From positions 186,001-250,000 of the forward strand of contig CANFHA010000005.1 in the NCBI GenBank assembly GCA_947446645.1: 64,000 nt of DNA, given 5' to 3'. The position numbers and the translations under genes are program-made. The notes below the pieces were generated by a model. That model saw nothing but the letters and a program-made list of their open reading frames with translations, did no database searches and had not been told where the DNA came from. The DNA comes from Chitinophagaceae bacterium. Lineage in GTDB: Bacteria > Bacteroidota > Bacteroidia > Chitinophagales > Chitinophagaceae. This document shows, in pieces, positions 54,321 to 63,565 of the stretch (position 1 is the first letter of the stretch; the number at the start of each line of letters is the position of its first letter).

Positions 54321-54911
54321 CTACCAAATGTTGTTCAAAAACTCTTCTTTCAAAACTATATTTCGCATTTCCTCTACTCGTATGTCTAGCAGCTCTCTTG
54401 CAAGTTGCTTGTTACATAAAGTTCCATTCCTCAGTCCAGCATAATCTCTGAAAGAACTATAGTCCCAATATTCACTTTTCTCAACCAAACCTGATCTCAA
54501 TGGATTTTGATGGATGTAGTAAAAACAAGTAGTAGCATATCCCTTTTCATTAATATCGGTATCATCGTAAACACATTTCGACTTTGTGTTCTGCTGTATC
54601 AAGTTGCCTGTTCGCTCCTGTTGCTTATTCACACCCTTCGTATAAGCACTCAATAACAGCCTAATACCTTCGCTCAGTACATTTCTTTTCATTTGTAAAT
54701 CAAGCAATTGCTTTTCTGTTCTTTCATCTGCATGAACTAATAAGTGAAAATGATTCGGCATCAGAACATAAGCCAGAATATCGCAGTGAGGCGCTACGTA
54801 TTTTCTAACTTTTCGGAGAAAATAAATATAGTTGCCTTCATTAAAAAATATAGTCTGCTTATCATTTCCTCGGTTGTAAATGTGATAGATGTTTTGGCTA
54901 ATAAAATCCAT
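54321..54911 (-). CDS. REP-associated tyrosine transposase (RAYT, Y1_Tnp/IS200-like)
   Basis: 196 residues from ATG 54911; a longer reading begins inside the palindrome and is not real. HUH-type motif MPNHFHLLVH with His54 and His56. The nucleophile is probably Tyr90 in LLSAYTKGVNKQQERTGNLI, the usual RAYT helix. YYIHQNPLRSGLV is a family block. RAYTs are single-copy domesticated relatives of IS200/IS605 transposases; they bind and cut REP palindromes, and some spread REPs through genomes. Here the gene is bounded by two near-identical 33-nt palindromes and sits in the heme operon in the same orientation. Confidence 0.9.
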   Translation of the reverse strand: MDFISQNIYHIYNRGNDKQTIFFNEGNYIYFLRKVRKYVAPHCDILAYVLMPNHFHLLVHADERTEKQLLDLQMKRNVLSEGIRLLLSAYTKGVNKQQERTGNLIQQNTKSKCVYDDTDINEKGYATTCFYYIHQNPLRSGLVEKSEYWDYSSFRDYAGLRNGTLCNKQLARELLDIRVEEMRNIVLKEEFLNNIW

Positions 54912-54949
54912 GATCAAATATAAACAAACACGAGAAAAAACGCGACAAC

Positions 54950-54982
54950 AGTTGTGCCACACTTTAGAAGTGTGGCACAACT
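54950..54982. repeat. REP-type palindrome, hemF side of the RAYT gene
   Basis: A 33-base perfect hairpin: arm AGTTGTGCCACACTT, loop TAG, inverse arm. Same orientation as the copy at 54274. The single difference, the third pair (T-A instead of G-C), is changed on both arms. It ends eight bases before hemF. Confidence 0.85.
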
Positions 54983-54990
54983 CAACAAGA

Positions 54991-55899
54991 CTACGCCCAC
55001 TGCTTAGGCCGGTAATACTGTTGCATCTCCGCCTCTACACTGCCCTCTTTAGGCTGATAGCTATATCCCCACCTCGCCCTTGGTGGCAGGCTCATGAGTA
55101 TACTTTCTGTGCGCCCATTGGTCTTAAGGCCAAATAAGGTGCCGCGGTCATGTATCAGATTGAATTCTACATAGCGGCCACGCCTGATCTCCTGCCACTC
55201 TATTTCGCGCTCACCGTAGGGTGTATCTTTTCTTCTCTCTGCTATAGGCAGGTAGGCATCAAGAAACGCATCTCCGTTTGAACGCTGGAACTCAAGATGG
55301 CGCAGCTCATCAGTATCATCTACCGGGCGCAGGTAATCATAGAAGACACCGCCTATGCCCCGCATTTCATTATCCCTATGTTTGTTTACAAAATATTCGT
55401 CGCAGTGCTTTTTGCATTCATCATAGATATGCTCCCCAAATGTTGTCATTGCACTTTTCAGCGTGCTATGAAAGTGACGGGCATCCTCTTCGAAAACATA
55501 ATATGGTGTAAGGTCTGAGCCACCGCCGAACCAATTATCCAGCTTTTTCCCTTCCTTATCATAGAGCTCAAAGTAGCGCCAGTTGGCGTGCACAGTAGGC
55601 ACGTAAGGATTAAGAGGGTGAATAACCAACGATAAACCTGCTGCAAAAAAATCGCTTTCCGGAACATTGAACGCAACCTGCATAGCAGACGGGAGCGGAC
55701 CATAAACAACCGATGTGTTTACTCCACCCTTTTCAAAAACATTGCCGTTAGCTATTACTCTTGTTTTACCACCGCCACCTTCCGGGCGCTCCCAAATCTC
55801 TTCTTTGAATTTTGCTTTGCCATCTACCCCTTCCAGTCCTGCGCAAATAGTATCCTGCAGGCCATGTATATACTTTACAAACGGATCTTTTACACTCAT
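54991..55899 (-). CDS. hemF: Oxygen-dependent coproporphyrinogen III oxidase
   Basis: 302 residues. HPLNPYVPTVHANWRYFE and WFGGGSDLTPYY are the family signatures, with GIGGVFYDYL and RRGRYVEFNLIHDRGTLFGL further on. It converts coproporphyrinogen III to protoporphyrinogen IX with oxygen. Use of HemF rather than HemN/HemW suggests heme is made under aerobic conditions. It lies between hemE (38 bases upstream) and the RAYT element. Confidence 0.95.
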   Translation of the reverse strand: MSVKDPFVKYIHGLQDTICAGLEGVDGKAKFKEEIWERPEGGGGKTRVIANGNVFEKGGVNTSVVYGPLPSAMQVAFNVPESDFFAAGLSLVIHPLNPYVPTVHANWRYFELYDKEGKKLDNWFGGGSDLTPYYVFEEDARHFHSTLKSAMTTFGEHIYDECKKHCDEYFVNKHRDNEMRGIGGVFYDYLRPVDDTDELRHLEFQRSNGDAFLDAYLPIAERRKDTPYGEREIEWQEIRRGRYVEFNLIHDRGTLFGLKTNGRTESILMSLPPRARWGYSYQPKEGSVEAEMQQYYRPKQWA

Positions 55900-55937
55900 A
55901 AATACTTCTTGAAATAAACACTGATTATCCCAGGCGC

Positions 55938-56993
55938 TTACGCTTTCACTGATGCGCCTTCATATTCCTTTACCGCATCTACAAAAGCACGCGCATGGTC
56001 TACCGGTATATTAGGTAATATGCCGTGGCCCAGATTTGCGATATACCGCTGCGTACCAAACGCATCTATCATCTCTGTAACTTCCTTCTTTATCTGCTTT
56101 GTTGGCGCCAGTAATTTTGACGGATCAAAGTTGCCTTGAAGTGTTATGCTGTTATTCGTCATTTCCCTGGCAAGTGATGGTGTTACACTCCAGTCGAGAC
56201 CCAGGCCGGAAGCAGTCGTCTTGCTTAGATCACCCAGCGCATACCAACTGCCTTTCGGGAACAAAATTACCGGAGCATATTCACTGACCGCATCCGCTAT
56301 CTGCACCAGGTAAGGCTGCGCAAACAGTTTAAAGTCTGCAGGGCTGAGCATGCCACTCCAGCTGTCAAACACCTGCACCAGGTCTGCACCTGCTGCTACC
56401 TGCGCTTTAAGGTAAGCAATGGTCATATCCGTTATCTTCTGTAACAGAGAATGGGCAAGCTCCGGCTGGGTAAAACAGAATTGTTTTGCCTTATCAAAAG
56501 TCTTACTGCCTTTGCCCTCTACCATATAGCAAAGTAATGTCCACGGGGCACCTGCGAAGCCAATAAGCGGCACACGATTATTGAGCTCCCTCTTAGTAAG
56601 AGACAAAGCTTTCATTACATAACCTAGGCGCTCTTCCACACCAGTAGTAATAAGCGCATCAATATCAGCCTTAGTTTTTACAACGTTTGGCAGCGAAGGA
56701 CCTTTACCTTCTTCCATCAGCACGGTCATGCCCATTGCCTGTGGTATAACAAGTATGTCGGAGAAGATGATAGCAGCATCTACGCCTACCTGGTCCACCG
56801 GTTGTAGTGTGATCTCACAAGCCAGTTCGGGCGTCTCTACGCGGGTGAAGAAATCATATTTCTCCCGCAGCTTTATATAATCCGGCAAGTATCTTCCTGC
56901 CTGGCGCATCATCCATACCGGCGGCCTGGATACCTGCTCGCCTTTCAATGCCCTTAATAGTAAATCATTCTTCAATTCGCTCATCGATATCAA
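55938..56993 (-). CDS. hemE: Uroporphyrinogen decarboxylase
   Basis: 351 residues, the usual length. [16 protein letters not shown] is the N-terminal signature and [15 protein letters not shown] another, with [16 protein letters not shown] and NLGHGILPN. It removes four carboxyls from uroporphyrinogen III to make coproporphyrinogen III. A second ATG three codons in (56984, MSELKND) may be the true start. hemD lies 26 bases upstream and hemF 38 bases downstream. Confidence 0.96.
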   Translation of the reverse strand: MISMSELKNDLLLRALKGEQVSRPPVWMMRQAGRYLPDYIKLREKYDFFTRVETPELACEITLQPVDQVGVDAAIIFSDILVIPQAMGMTVLMEEGKGPSLPNVVKTKADIDALITTGVEERLGYVMKALSLTKRELNNRVPLIGFAGAPWTLLCYMVEGKGSKTFDKAKQFCFTQPELAHSLLQKITDMTIAYLKAQVAAGADLVQVFDSWSGMLSPADFKLFAQPYLVQIADAVSEYAPVILFPKGSWYALGDLSKTTASGLGLDWSVTPSLAREMTNNSITLQGNFDPSKLLAPTKQIKKEVTEMIDAFGTQRYIANLGHGILPNIPVDHARAFVDAVKEYEGASVKA

Positions 56994-57019
56994 TTTATTG
57001 TACCGGGCATTGCTGCACG

Positions 57020-57724
57020 CTACTTATTTTTAAAATACTTTATTGCGTAGTCAACCATGCTTTCTTTACTGGCTGTTTCGCTGAATACAACTTTATTTGC
57101 AGTATGTTTTTTTGTGGCATTTGCCGTGGTATTTCCTATGGCAAACAGTACTACACCGTCATCTATTTTATTGGCACTGAAAAAACTATCAACCGCACTG
57201 GGACTAAAAAACAAGATGCCGTCATAATTTTCGGATATTTCATTTTGTACTTTTTGCATGCGGTAAACGACTACTTCGTAAACTTCGATCTTATTTTTAC
57301 GTAAAGTGTCCGGTAAAGTATCAAGGCGCTGGTCTCCGCAAAAGAACACTACCTCTTCTTCCTCACCATCTTCAATAATGATGGTGGCCAGCTCTGCTGC
57401 ATTGTTTGCCACAGCAACTATGTTGCACGAAGGAAACTGGCTTAGAACAGCTGCCTGTGTAGCGTTGCCTAAACAATAAATATCCCATTGCGGCTCGGCA
57501 GCCATGATGATATCTGATACTGCCTTTACTGCATTTACACTTGTAAACACTATAGTTGCCGACACGTAACAGAGGTCAACAACTTTTTCAACGAGCGCTT
57601 CATCTTCCACCGCGCTGATCTTAATAAAGGACATCGCATCAAGAAGCACGCCTTCGTCGGCCGCTTTTTGCAACAGCCTTCCATCTAATGAAGCCGTGCT
57701 CAGTATTTTTGTGTTATTGGCCAT
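57020..57724 (-). CDS. hemD: Uroporphyrinogen-III synthase
   Basis: 234 residues from ATG 57724. The family is weakly conserved. It is recognised by position between hemC and hemE, by length, and by two similar Rossmann-like halves: [13 protein letters not shown] in the first and [14 protein letters not shown] in the second. It closes hydroxymethylbilane into uroporphyrinogen III with inversion of ring D. The start overlaps the end of hemC by 11 bases; the longer reading to 57757 would overlap more and adds no conserved residues. Confidence 0.85.
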   Translation of the reverse strand: MANNTKILSTASLDGRLLQKAADEGVLLDAMSFIKISAVEDEALVEKVVDLCYVSATIVFTSVNAVKAVSDIIMAAEPQWDIYCLGNATQAAVLSQFPSCNIVAVANNAAELATIIIEDGEEEEVVFFCGDQRLDTLPDTLRKNKIEVYEVVVYRMQKVQNEISENYDGILFFSPSAVDSFFSANKIDDGVVLFAIGNTTANATKKHTANKVVFSETASKESMVDYAIKYFKNK

Positions 57725-58658
57725 CTCTAATTCCCTCCAGTATAGCCTGCCCACCATTTCGCAGCAGCTCCGCTGCAGCCTCCTGCCCCAGATCAGCAGC
57801 CCGTGTTATTGGAACAACCTTTTGTATTTCCCGTTTTTCCCGGCCATCACGGCTAAGTATATTCCCCTTAAACACCACCTGATCTCCTTCAATAGCGGCC
57901 AACGCACTTATGGGCGTAGAGCAGCCACCCAGCAATGCACACAAAAAATCCCGCTCTATGGCAGTACACAGTGCAGTTGCTTCATCATGAAATTTCGAAC
58001 AAACAAGCAACGACTTGTGATCATCGTCTCTGCACACAACTACTATGGCACCCTGCGCCGGGGCGGGCAACATCCAGTCCAGGTCTACCGCGTTTTCAGG
58101 CCGGAGGCCAATGCGCTCCAACCCCGCAGCGGCAAAAATAGCCCCACTCCAGTTGCTCTCCGCTACCTTCCGCAGCCGTGTATTCACATTTCCCCTAAGG
58201 TTCTCTACACCGTCACCCGGGTATTTATTGAGCCATTGTGCCTTACGGCGAATACTGCTGGTAGCTATTATTGCAGGATCGGCAACCCTATTGGGATCCC
58301 AGGCATCAAAGCTATGATCTGCATTGGCACCAGGACCCGGTACCAGAATATCTTTATATGAAGCCCTTTGCAGCACGGCTGCCTGCACAATTCCCTTTGC
58401 CATCATCGTAGGCACATCCTTCATGGAGTGCACGGCAATATCGATCTCCCCGTTCAACAGCGCTATGTCAAGTGCTTTAGTAAAAATGCCCTGCACACCA
58501 ATTTCGTAAAGCGGAGTTTTAAGGTCTGTATCGCCATCGCTGGAAATATAGACAAGCTTTGCGCTCTGGCCTTGCTGCCGCAGATGTTCCTTTACAAGAT
58601 TAGCCTGCCATACAGCAAGCTGGCTTTCGCGCGTACCAATACGGATCTCATTGTCCAT
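57714..58658 (-). CDS. hemC: Hydroxymethylbilane synthase (porphobilinogen deaminase)
   Basis: 314 residues. RIGTRESQLAVWQAN opens; DIAVHSMKDVPT has catalytic Asp81; TSSIRRKAQ and LRGNVNTRLRK hold substrate-binding arginines; LGGCSTPI has Cys246, the attachment site for the dipyrromethane cofactor. It joins four porphobilinogens to hydroxymethylbilane. One base separates it from hemA, and it overlaps hemD by 11 bases, so the three are read from one mRNA. Confidence 0.96.
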   Translation of the reverse strand: MDNEIRIGTRESQLAVWQANLVKEHLRQQGQSAKLVYISSDGDTDLKTPLYEIGVQGIFTKALDIALLNGEIDIAVHSMKDVPTMMAKGIVQAAVLQRASYKDILVPGPGANADHSFDAWDPNRVADPAIIATSSIRRKAQWLNKYPGDGVENLRGNVNTRLRKVAESNWSGAIFAAAGLERIGLRPENAVDLDWMLPAPAQGAIVVVCRDDDHKSLLVCSKFHDEATALCTAIERDFLCALLGGCSTPISALAAIEGDQVVFKGNILSRDGREKREIQKVVPITRAADLGQEAAAELLRNGGQAILEGIRDGQ

Positions 58659-58659
58659 A

Positions 58660-59970
58660 TTATGCTATGAATTCGTTTATGGCCTGTATGTAGTTGCAGC
58701 CCGGAGTGTTGTCGCGGCGAATTTTGGTCGCCAGCATATTTATTACTTTTTGTATTTTCTCGTCCTGCCCGTGCAGAAAGGTAGGACACAAATTATCGTT
58801 GTGCCCCAAGAGGACCGGATCGATGTATATTTTCTTTAGTTTGCTTTTTACCTCCCTGAGCACAAGTACATGTTTGCGCATACTGTACCATTGCTCAAAC
58901 TCGGCCATGTGCTCTTTAATGATAGATACAGCCTTTGGCACTTCGCCAATGCGCTTCTGAAGCGTCTCATCCTTTATGCGGGAAAGCATATCCACATCCA
59001 CGAACGTGATACCGGGTAAAGTCTGCGCTGACACCTCTACGTTGCATGGCACCGACAAATCGATAACCAGTTTGTCGCCCAGCCCTTCAAGATGCTCTTT
59101 CAACACTACCGGCTGTGCCGCATTGGTTGATATTACTATTACATCAGCAGAGGCCAGTTCCGCAGCCAGGTTTTCGATAGGAGCTGATCTAAGGCCTAAT
59201 TCTGTGGCTATAGATGCAGCCTTTTCTTCTGTCCTGTTTACCAGGGTTATGTTGCGCGTATCCAGGTAGTCAACAAGATTTCGGCTTGTGGCCCTTCCTA
59301 TTTTTCCTGTACCGAGCAGAACAATTTTCTTATCTGCAATTTCCGCATTTTTGCCGTGAGTACTTCCGCCTGTCATAACAGCCTGTGTTGACGGGCACTT
59401 CATTGCCGGAGTAACAGATACCCCTTCAAAATACTCCCTGATATACTGGATAGCGGCAAAAGAGGCAGATACTGTGCCGCCACTAAGGCCGGTATGGGTC
59501 TTGATGGCTTTTGACGCCTGTAAAACAGAATTTACCATACGCTCAAGCACAGATCCAACACAGTTATGCTGTTTAGCACTTTTTACAGCGTTCTTAATTT
59601 GCCCCAGGATTTCATAGTCTCCCAGTATTTGCGAGTCGAGGCCAGAAGCTACATGAAACAGATGCGATACAGCAGCATTGCCATTCTTAACGTACGACAA
59701 GCTTTCGAACATATTACGATCCCCTGCTGCAACACTGCAAATAAGCTCAGTTAGCTCGTTATGTGCGCCAGCAAAACCATAAATTTCCGTTCTGTTGCAA
59801 GTGGAAAGAATAAAAAAACTATTTACCGTCCCAACCCGGGCGTTGGATAGTATCTCATTATATTGATCGCCACTGATAGCAAATAGCCCGCGAACAGAAG
59901 CATCTGTTTTTTTGTAGTTAACACCAACTACAAAAAAATTATCAATATTTTGCTTATCAGGAGTGTGCAT
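58660..59970 (-). CDS. hemA: Glutamyl-tRNA reductase
   Basis: 436 residues from ATG 59970. Catalytic Cys58 is in ILSTCNRTE. GLDSQILGDYEILGQIK and the NADPH loop LLGTGKIGRATSRN follow, with VIDLSVPCNVE. It reduces glutamyl-tRNA to glutamate-1-semialdehyde, the first committed step of the C5 route. A -7 box lies 14 bases upstream, which rules out the start at 60006 and gives a leader of about ten bases. A stretch near residue 190 (VTPAMKCPSTQAVMTGGSTH) is an insertion not typical of the family. First gene of the heme operon. Confidence 0.95.
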   Translation of the reverse strand: MHTPDKQNIDNFFVVGVNYKKTDASVRGLFAISGDQYNEILSNARVGTVNSFFILSTCNRTEIYGFAGAHNELTELICSVAAGDRNMFESLSYVKNGNAAVSHLFHVASGLDSQILGDYEILGQIKNAVKSAKQHNCVGSVLERMVNSVLQASKAIKTHTGLSGGTVSASFAAIQYIREYFEGVSVTPAMKCPSTQAVMTGGSTHGKNAEIADKKIVLLGTGKIGRATSRNLVDYLDTRNITLVNRTEEKAASIATELGLRSAPIENLAAELASADVIVISTNAAQPVVLKEHLEGLGDKLVIDLSVPCNVEVSAQTLPGITFVDVDMLSRIKDETLQKRIGEVPKAVSIIKEHMAEFEQWYSMRKHVLVLREVKSKLKKIYIDPVLLGHNDNLCPTFLHGQDEKIQKVINMLATKIRRDNTPGCNYIQAINEFIA

Positions 59971-59984
59971 GTGTTTAGAGGTGA

Positions 59985-59992
59985 CAAAGGTA
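59985..59992 (-). promoter_or_regulatory. -7 element of the hemA operon
   Basis: TACCTTTG on the minus strand, an exact TAnnTTTG match 14 bases before the hemA ATG. No clear -33 element. The 144-base gap between hemA and hemH must also hold the hemH promoter, which I did not find. Confidence 0.55.
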
Positions 59993-60114
59993 ATTCCCCC
60001 ATTCACGGTACTGAAATTTTCGTGTCATGCGTCAGTCATTTTAGAACCTGATCTTAGTCAGTTAGTCCCTGCCATTCCATTAAGTTCATTTCTTTGCAAT
60101 CCAATCAATTATCA

Positions 60115-61221
60115 ATGCCAGCAAAGATCAAAAGAGGTATCATACTGATGAACTTAGGTTCGCCAGACTCAACGAGCGTGAAAGATGTAAGAAGCTATCT
60201 TAATGAATTTCTGATGGACGAGCGCGTCATCGATTCAAACTATGTGATCCGGTCATTGCTGGTGAAAGGTATTATCACACCGTTTCGCGCGCCGAAGTCT
60301 GCCGAGGCGTATGAATCGATCTGGACAAAAGACGGCTCACCACTGGTTTCCATTACCATGCAGCTGAAAGATGCATTGGAAAAGGAGATGAACGAACCAG
60401 TAGAAGTAGCTATGCGCTATGGCAACCCTAATATGAAAGTTGCATATGATGCACTACAAAAAAAATACCCGGACCTTGAAGATGTTGTGCTGCTCCCGCT
60501 TTACCCTCATTATGCTATGTCCAGCTACGAAACCGCTGTGGAGCATGCAAAGAATATCTATAAGAAAGGGAAATATCCATTTAGAATAAGCGTTGTACCA
60601 CCATTTTATAATAACCCCACATACATAGCAGCACTTGCTGAGAGCATACGGCCATATCTTACAAATCTTACAGCAGATAAATCAAATAACGACCCTTCAC
60701 CCTTCAACGGGCATCTGCTGTTCAGCTATCACAGCATTCCGGAGCGACACATTCAGAAAAGCGATATAACCGGTTCTCACTGCCTGCGATCTGCAAATTG
60801 CTGTGAAACGCCATCGGCTGCTCACCCCTATTGTTACCGGCACCAGTGCCTTGTTACCACCAAATTGGTTACCGAATATCTTGGTATTTCTAAAGAGCAC
60901 TACAGCGTTGCCTTTCAGTCGAAGCTTGGGCGATCTGAGTGGCTGAAACCCTCCACAACCATGCGCATGATGGAGCTGCCGAAAGAAGGGATCAAAGACC
61001 TCACCGTAGTTTGTCCATCGTTTGTAAGCGATTGCCTGGAAACACTGGAAGAAATAGAAATAAGGGAAAAAGAGAATTTTATAGCGGCCGGCGGCAAATC
61101 ATATACTTTTATCCCCTGTATGAATGTGCAGCCGCAGTGGGTGAATGCGGTGGCCCAATTAATAAACCTCTCCCCCACCCTTTCGGAAGAAGCGGGAGGT
61201 GTTGCTAAAAACGCAAGCTAA
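60115..61221 (+). CDS. hemH: Ferrochelatase
   Basis: 368 residues from ATG 60115; a TTG seven codons upstream is open. LMNLGSPDS opens, VLLPLYPHYAMSSYET follows, and LLFSYHSIPERH has catalytic His206. A cysteine-rich insert follows (Cys223, 229, 230, 240, 245) in SHCLRSANCCETPSAAHPYC and its end, typical of Bacteroidota ferrochelatases as I know them and of unknown purpose, possibly metal-binding. The enzyme inserts Fe2+ into protoporphyrin IX. The tail LSPTLSEEAGGVAKNAS is unlike the family. Divergent from hemA and five bases before hemJ. Confidence 0.94.
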   Translation: MPAKIKRGIILMNLGSPDSTSVKDVRSYLNEFLMDERVIDSNYVIRSLLVKGIITPFRAPKSAEAYESIWTKDGSPLVSITMQLKDALEKEMNEPVEVAMRYGNPNMKVAYDALQKKYPDLEDVVLLPLYPHYAMSSYETAVEHAKNIYKKGKYPFRISVVPPFYNNPTYIAALAESIRPYLTNLTADKSNNDPSPFNGHLLFSYHSIPERHIQKSDITGSHCLRSANCCETPSAAHPYCYRHQCLVTTKLVTEYLGISKEHYSVAFQSKLGRSEWLKPSTTMRMMELPKEGIKDLTVVCPSFVSDCLETLEEIEIREKENFIAAGGKSYTFIPCMNVQPQWVNAVAQLINLSPTLSEEAGGVAKNAS

Positions 61222-61226
61222 TTGCT

Positions 61227-61763
61227 ATGTATCAATATGTAAAGGCACTCCATATCATTTTCATCGTTACGTGGTTTAGCGGCATGTTCTACATCGTGCG
61301 CCTGTATATATACAATACAGAAGCTAATGAAAAGCCGGAACCTGAAAGAGGCATTTTACAACAGCAATTCAATATAATGACCCGCAGGCTGTGGTTTGGC
61401 ATTACCTGGCCATCGGCAGTACTTACACTTATTTTCGGCCCGTGGATGTGGTATTTATGGGGGCAACTAGACAACTGGCTGGCCATAAAGCTGTGTTTTG
61501 TTGTTGGGCTTTACGCCTATCACTTTACCCTGCACATGATATACCTCCAGCAAAGCAAAGGCATTTTTAAATACTCTTCCGGCCAATTGCGGATATGGAA
61601 TGAAGTAGCTACTATTTTCCTTGTAGCTATCATTATGCTGGCAGTAGTGAAACAGGGCATGAGCTTTGTGTGGGGACTTTCCGGGCTTATATTATTTGTT
61701 ATATTACTAATGAGTGCAATAAAAATTTACAAACTTATTCGCGGGAAATATGCAAAAGGATAG
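61227..61763 (+). CDS. hemJ: Protoporphyrinogen IX oxidase, HemJ type
   Basis: 178 residues with four hydrophobic helices. YVKALHIIFIVTWFSGMFYI is the HemJ/CopD start with the conserved His; MTRRLWFGITWPSAVL and WLAIKLCFVVGLYAYH follow. HemJ oxidises protoporphyrinogen IX to protoporphyrin IX in the inner membrane, in place of HemG or HemY. It starts five bases after hemH, so the last two steps of heme synthesis share one transcript. The reading as HemJ is strengthened by this context. Confidence 0.9.
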   Translation: MYQYVKALHIIFIVTWFSGMFYIVRLYIYNTEANEKPEPERGILQQQFNIMTRRLWFGITWPSAVLTLIFGPWMWYLWGQLDNWLAIKLCFVVGLYAYHFTLHMIYLQQSKGIFKYSSGQLRIWNEVATIFLVAIIMLAVVKQGMSFVWGLSGLILFVILLMSAIKIYKLIRGKYAKG

Positions 61764-62057
61764 ACCTACCCGTTGCAATTTTTAATTAATTTTTGACTGC
61801 TACTAGAACAAATTGAGTAATTTTTTCCCCAATTTTAACAATCTCCTACCTGTCCAAACTCAAGATGCAAGACATAAATAAGACATGTTTTATTTTTTAC
61901 CCATTTACCCGAACAGGACATAATAACTGTAAATCAATTAATTACGTTTTTTAAAGTCGATACGTGACGATATTGTTGATAAAAAAAATAAAAAATGTAG
62001 CTACACTTATATTTTCAGCGTGATTTTTGCAAGTATAGATGTATAAAATACCTGGAA

Positions 62058-62351
62058 ATGTACCAATTTAAGATAGTGAAAGTTCAGGAAGGCGGTTATA
62101 AGTTTGAACTGGAAGGCATAAAATTATTAGTGGATGACTACAGCATCATAAATGATAAACACCAACTAAAAAATCCTAACCGTGCAATAGCGTTCTTTAA
62201 TATAGGTGATGATATGTACGGAATATCTAACGAGCCGCTAAACCTTGATACTGCAGAAGCATTGTACGATATAATGAATCAACAATATAGTATGTTCAAT
62301 AATAGCGGAAGTCATAATATAGAGCCCGGGTATCTGAAACAATCTGCATAA
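62058..62351 (+). CDS. Hypothetical protein, 97 residues
   Basis: A small soluble protein starting MYQFKIVKVQEGGYKFELEG. Aromatic- and Asn-rich; the middle reads AIAFFNIGDDMYGISNEPLN. No known motif, signal or membrane segment. It is preceded by 290 AT-rich bases without a gene or clear promoter, and followed by a strong terminator. Function unknown. Confidence 0.55.
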   Translation: MYQFKIVKVQEGGYKFELEGIKLLVDDYSIINDKHQLKNPNRAIAFFNIGDDMYGISNEPLNLDTAEALYDIMNQQYSMFNNSGSHNIEPGYLKQSA

Positions 62352-62372
62352 TCGATTTTTGTGAATAAGTGG

Positions 62373-62397
62373 GCCACCCGAAACGGTGGCTTTTTTT
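62373..62397 (+). terminator. Terminator after the 97-residue gene
   Basis: GCCACC, loop CGAAAC, GGTGGC, then T7. Confidence 0.85.
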
Positions 62398-62408
62398 ATC
62401 TTTATCAC

Positions 62409-63560
62409 CTAATTGCCGTTCGGAAAATAGTGTGCGTAGGCATGGTCAATAAATTCGCTGCCAAAAGTTGGCAGATTACGGGCCGTATAGATGAGTACAA
62501 CACAATCTGTTTTGTTGAGTTCGCCTACCCAATCTATATCTTTCATTTTGGGACTTTCGTTCACCCAATAAGGATAATCTTTGTTATTAACACTGAGAAA
62601 ACGCCGCCAATACTGCCACTTAATGTTCACATTTTCAGGTATACACAGGTACATCCATTGGCAAAAGAAACTGTCGCCAATATAAATAACGTTTGGCTTT
62701 TTCCTGGTTGCGTCGACTGCATATTTTATATGCGGATAGCTATAGGTTTCCTCACCAAAAGGAAAAATCAGATTTAGCGGTTTTCCGAGGTCGTCATCTG
62801 TAAATTCAGCCTTGTGCTGCTCCGTAATGTTATCTATGACCGGGTGCGGCATGGATATCTTCATCACGCGTTCCATACACCGTATCATGCTGTCCGCGGC
62901 AAGGGCGGCCCCATATACCGACCAATGGACGCCAAACCTGGGATAAAGAAGCCTGGGAGTTGTATTTTTTAGCGACACAAACCAACCATTAAAATCAATC
63001 TGGTTGATTCCTATGGAGTCGCAAATTCGAATACAGGTTTCCAGATTGGTAACTTTCTTTGGGATACCAGTGAGATGAGGAGGCAGGTTACCAGGATAGA
63101 AAAATCCTTTACAGGGTGCATTTATGAGTATAAGCGATTTATTGAGCCTGCCCAATGTGTCCTGTATTCGCTTCAGCTTAACGAGCGTATTATGCATGGA
63201 TTCATAGCCAATATAATCCAGCCCAAGGTATGCTTCAGCATAACTGCAGTCCCACAAAACCTGGTTTGCCCCAACCATATCAGGGTAAAAATGCAGTTTA
63301 TCGAACAGTGAATATTCCACCTGTCTTTCCAGCCGTATAAGATCAGGCCTGTAGCCCACATGGTCGTTGAAGAATTTATCCTTGCCATCGCGGTATGTGC
63401 CCGACCACCAGAAATTCCAGGAGAAGTCAATATCCGGCCATTCATCAAAGTAGCCGTAAAGCTCTCCACTCTTCAAAAAAGGAAGATTCTTCTGCGCCAG
63501 TGGCAACAACATAATCACAAATATCACTATGAGCATGCCGCCCTTTACCCTATTCTCCAT
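62409..63560 (-). CDS. AlgX/AlgJ-type SGNH hydrolase-like protein (O-acetylation partner)
   Basis: 383 residues. One N-terminal membrane helix (about 8-24), then a periplasmic SGNH-like domain. FGVHWSVYGA holds the His-Trp pair, and VIYIGDSFFCQW holds the nucleophile Ser (GDSF). These two blocks mark the AlgX/AlgJ/DltD-like group that works with an AlgI-type membrane acyltransferase to O-acetylate a polysaccharide. The MBOAT gene is five bases upstream on the same strand, which supports that. The polymer is unknown. Confidence 0.8.
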   Translation of the reverse strand: MENRVKGGMLIVIFVIMLLPLAQKNLPFLKSGELYGYFDEWPDIDFSWNFWWSGTYRDGKDKFFNDHVGYRPDLIRLERQVEYSLFDKLHFYPDMVGANQVLWDCSYAEAYLGLDYIGYESMHNTLVKLKRIQDTLGRLNKSLILINAPCKGFFYPGNLPPHLTGIPKKVTNLETCIRICDSIGINQIDFNGWFVSLKNTTPRLLYPRFGVHWSVYGAALAADSMIRCMERVMKISMPHPVIDNITEQHKAEFTDDDLGKPLNLIFPFGEETYSYPHIKYAVDATRKKPNVIYIGDSFFCQWMYLCIPENVNIKWQYWRRFLSVNNKDYPYWVNESPKMKDIDWVGELNKTDCVVLIYTARNLPTFGSEFIDHAYAHYFPNGN

Positions 63561-63565
63561 TGCCG

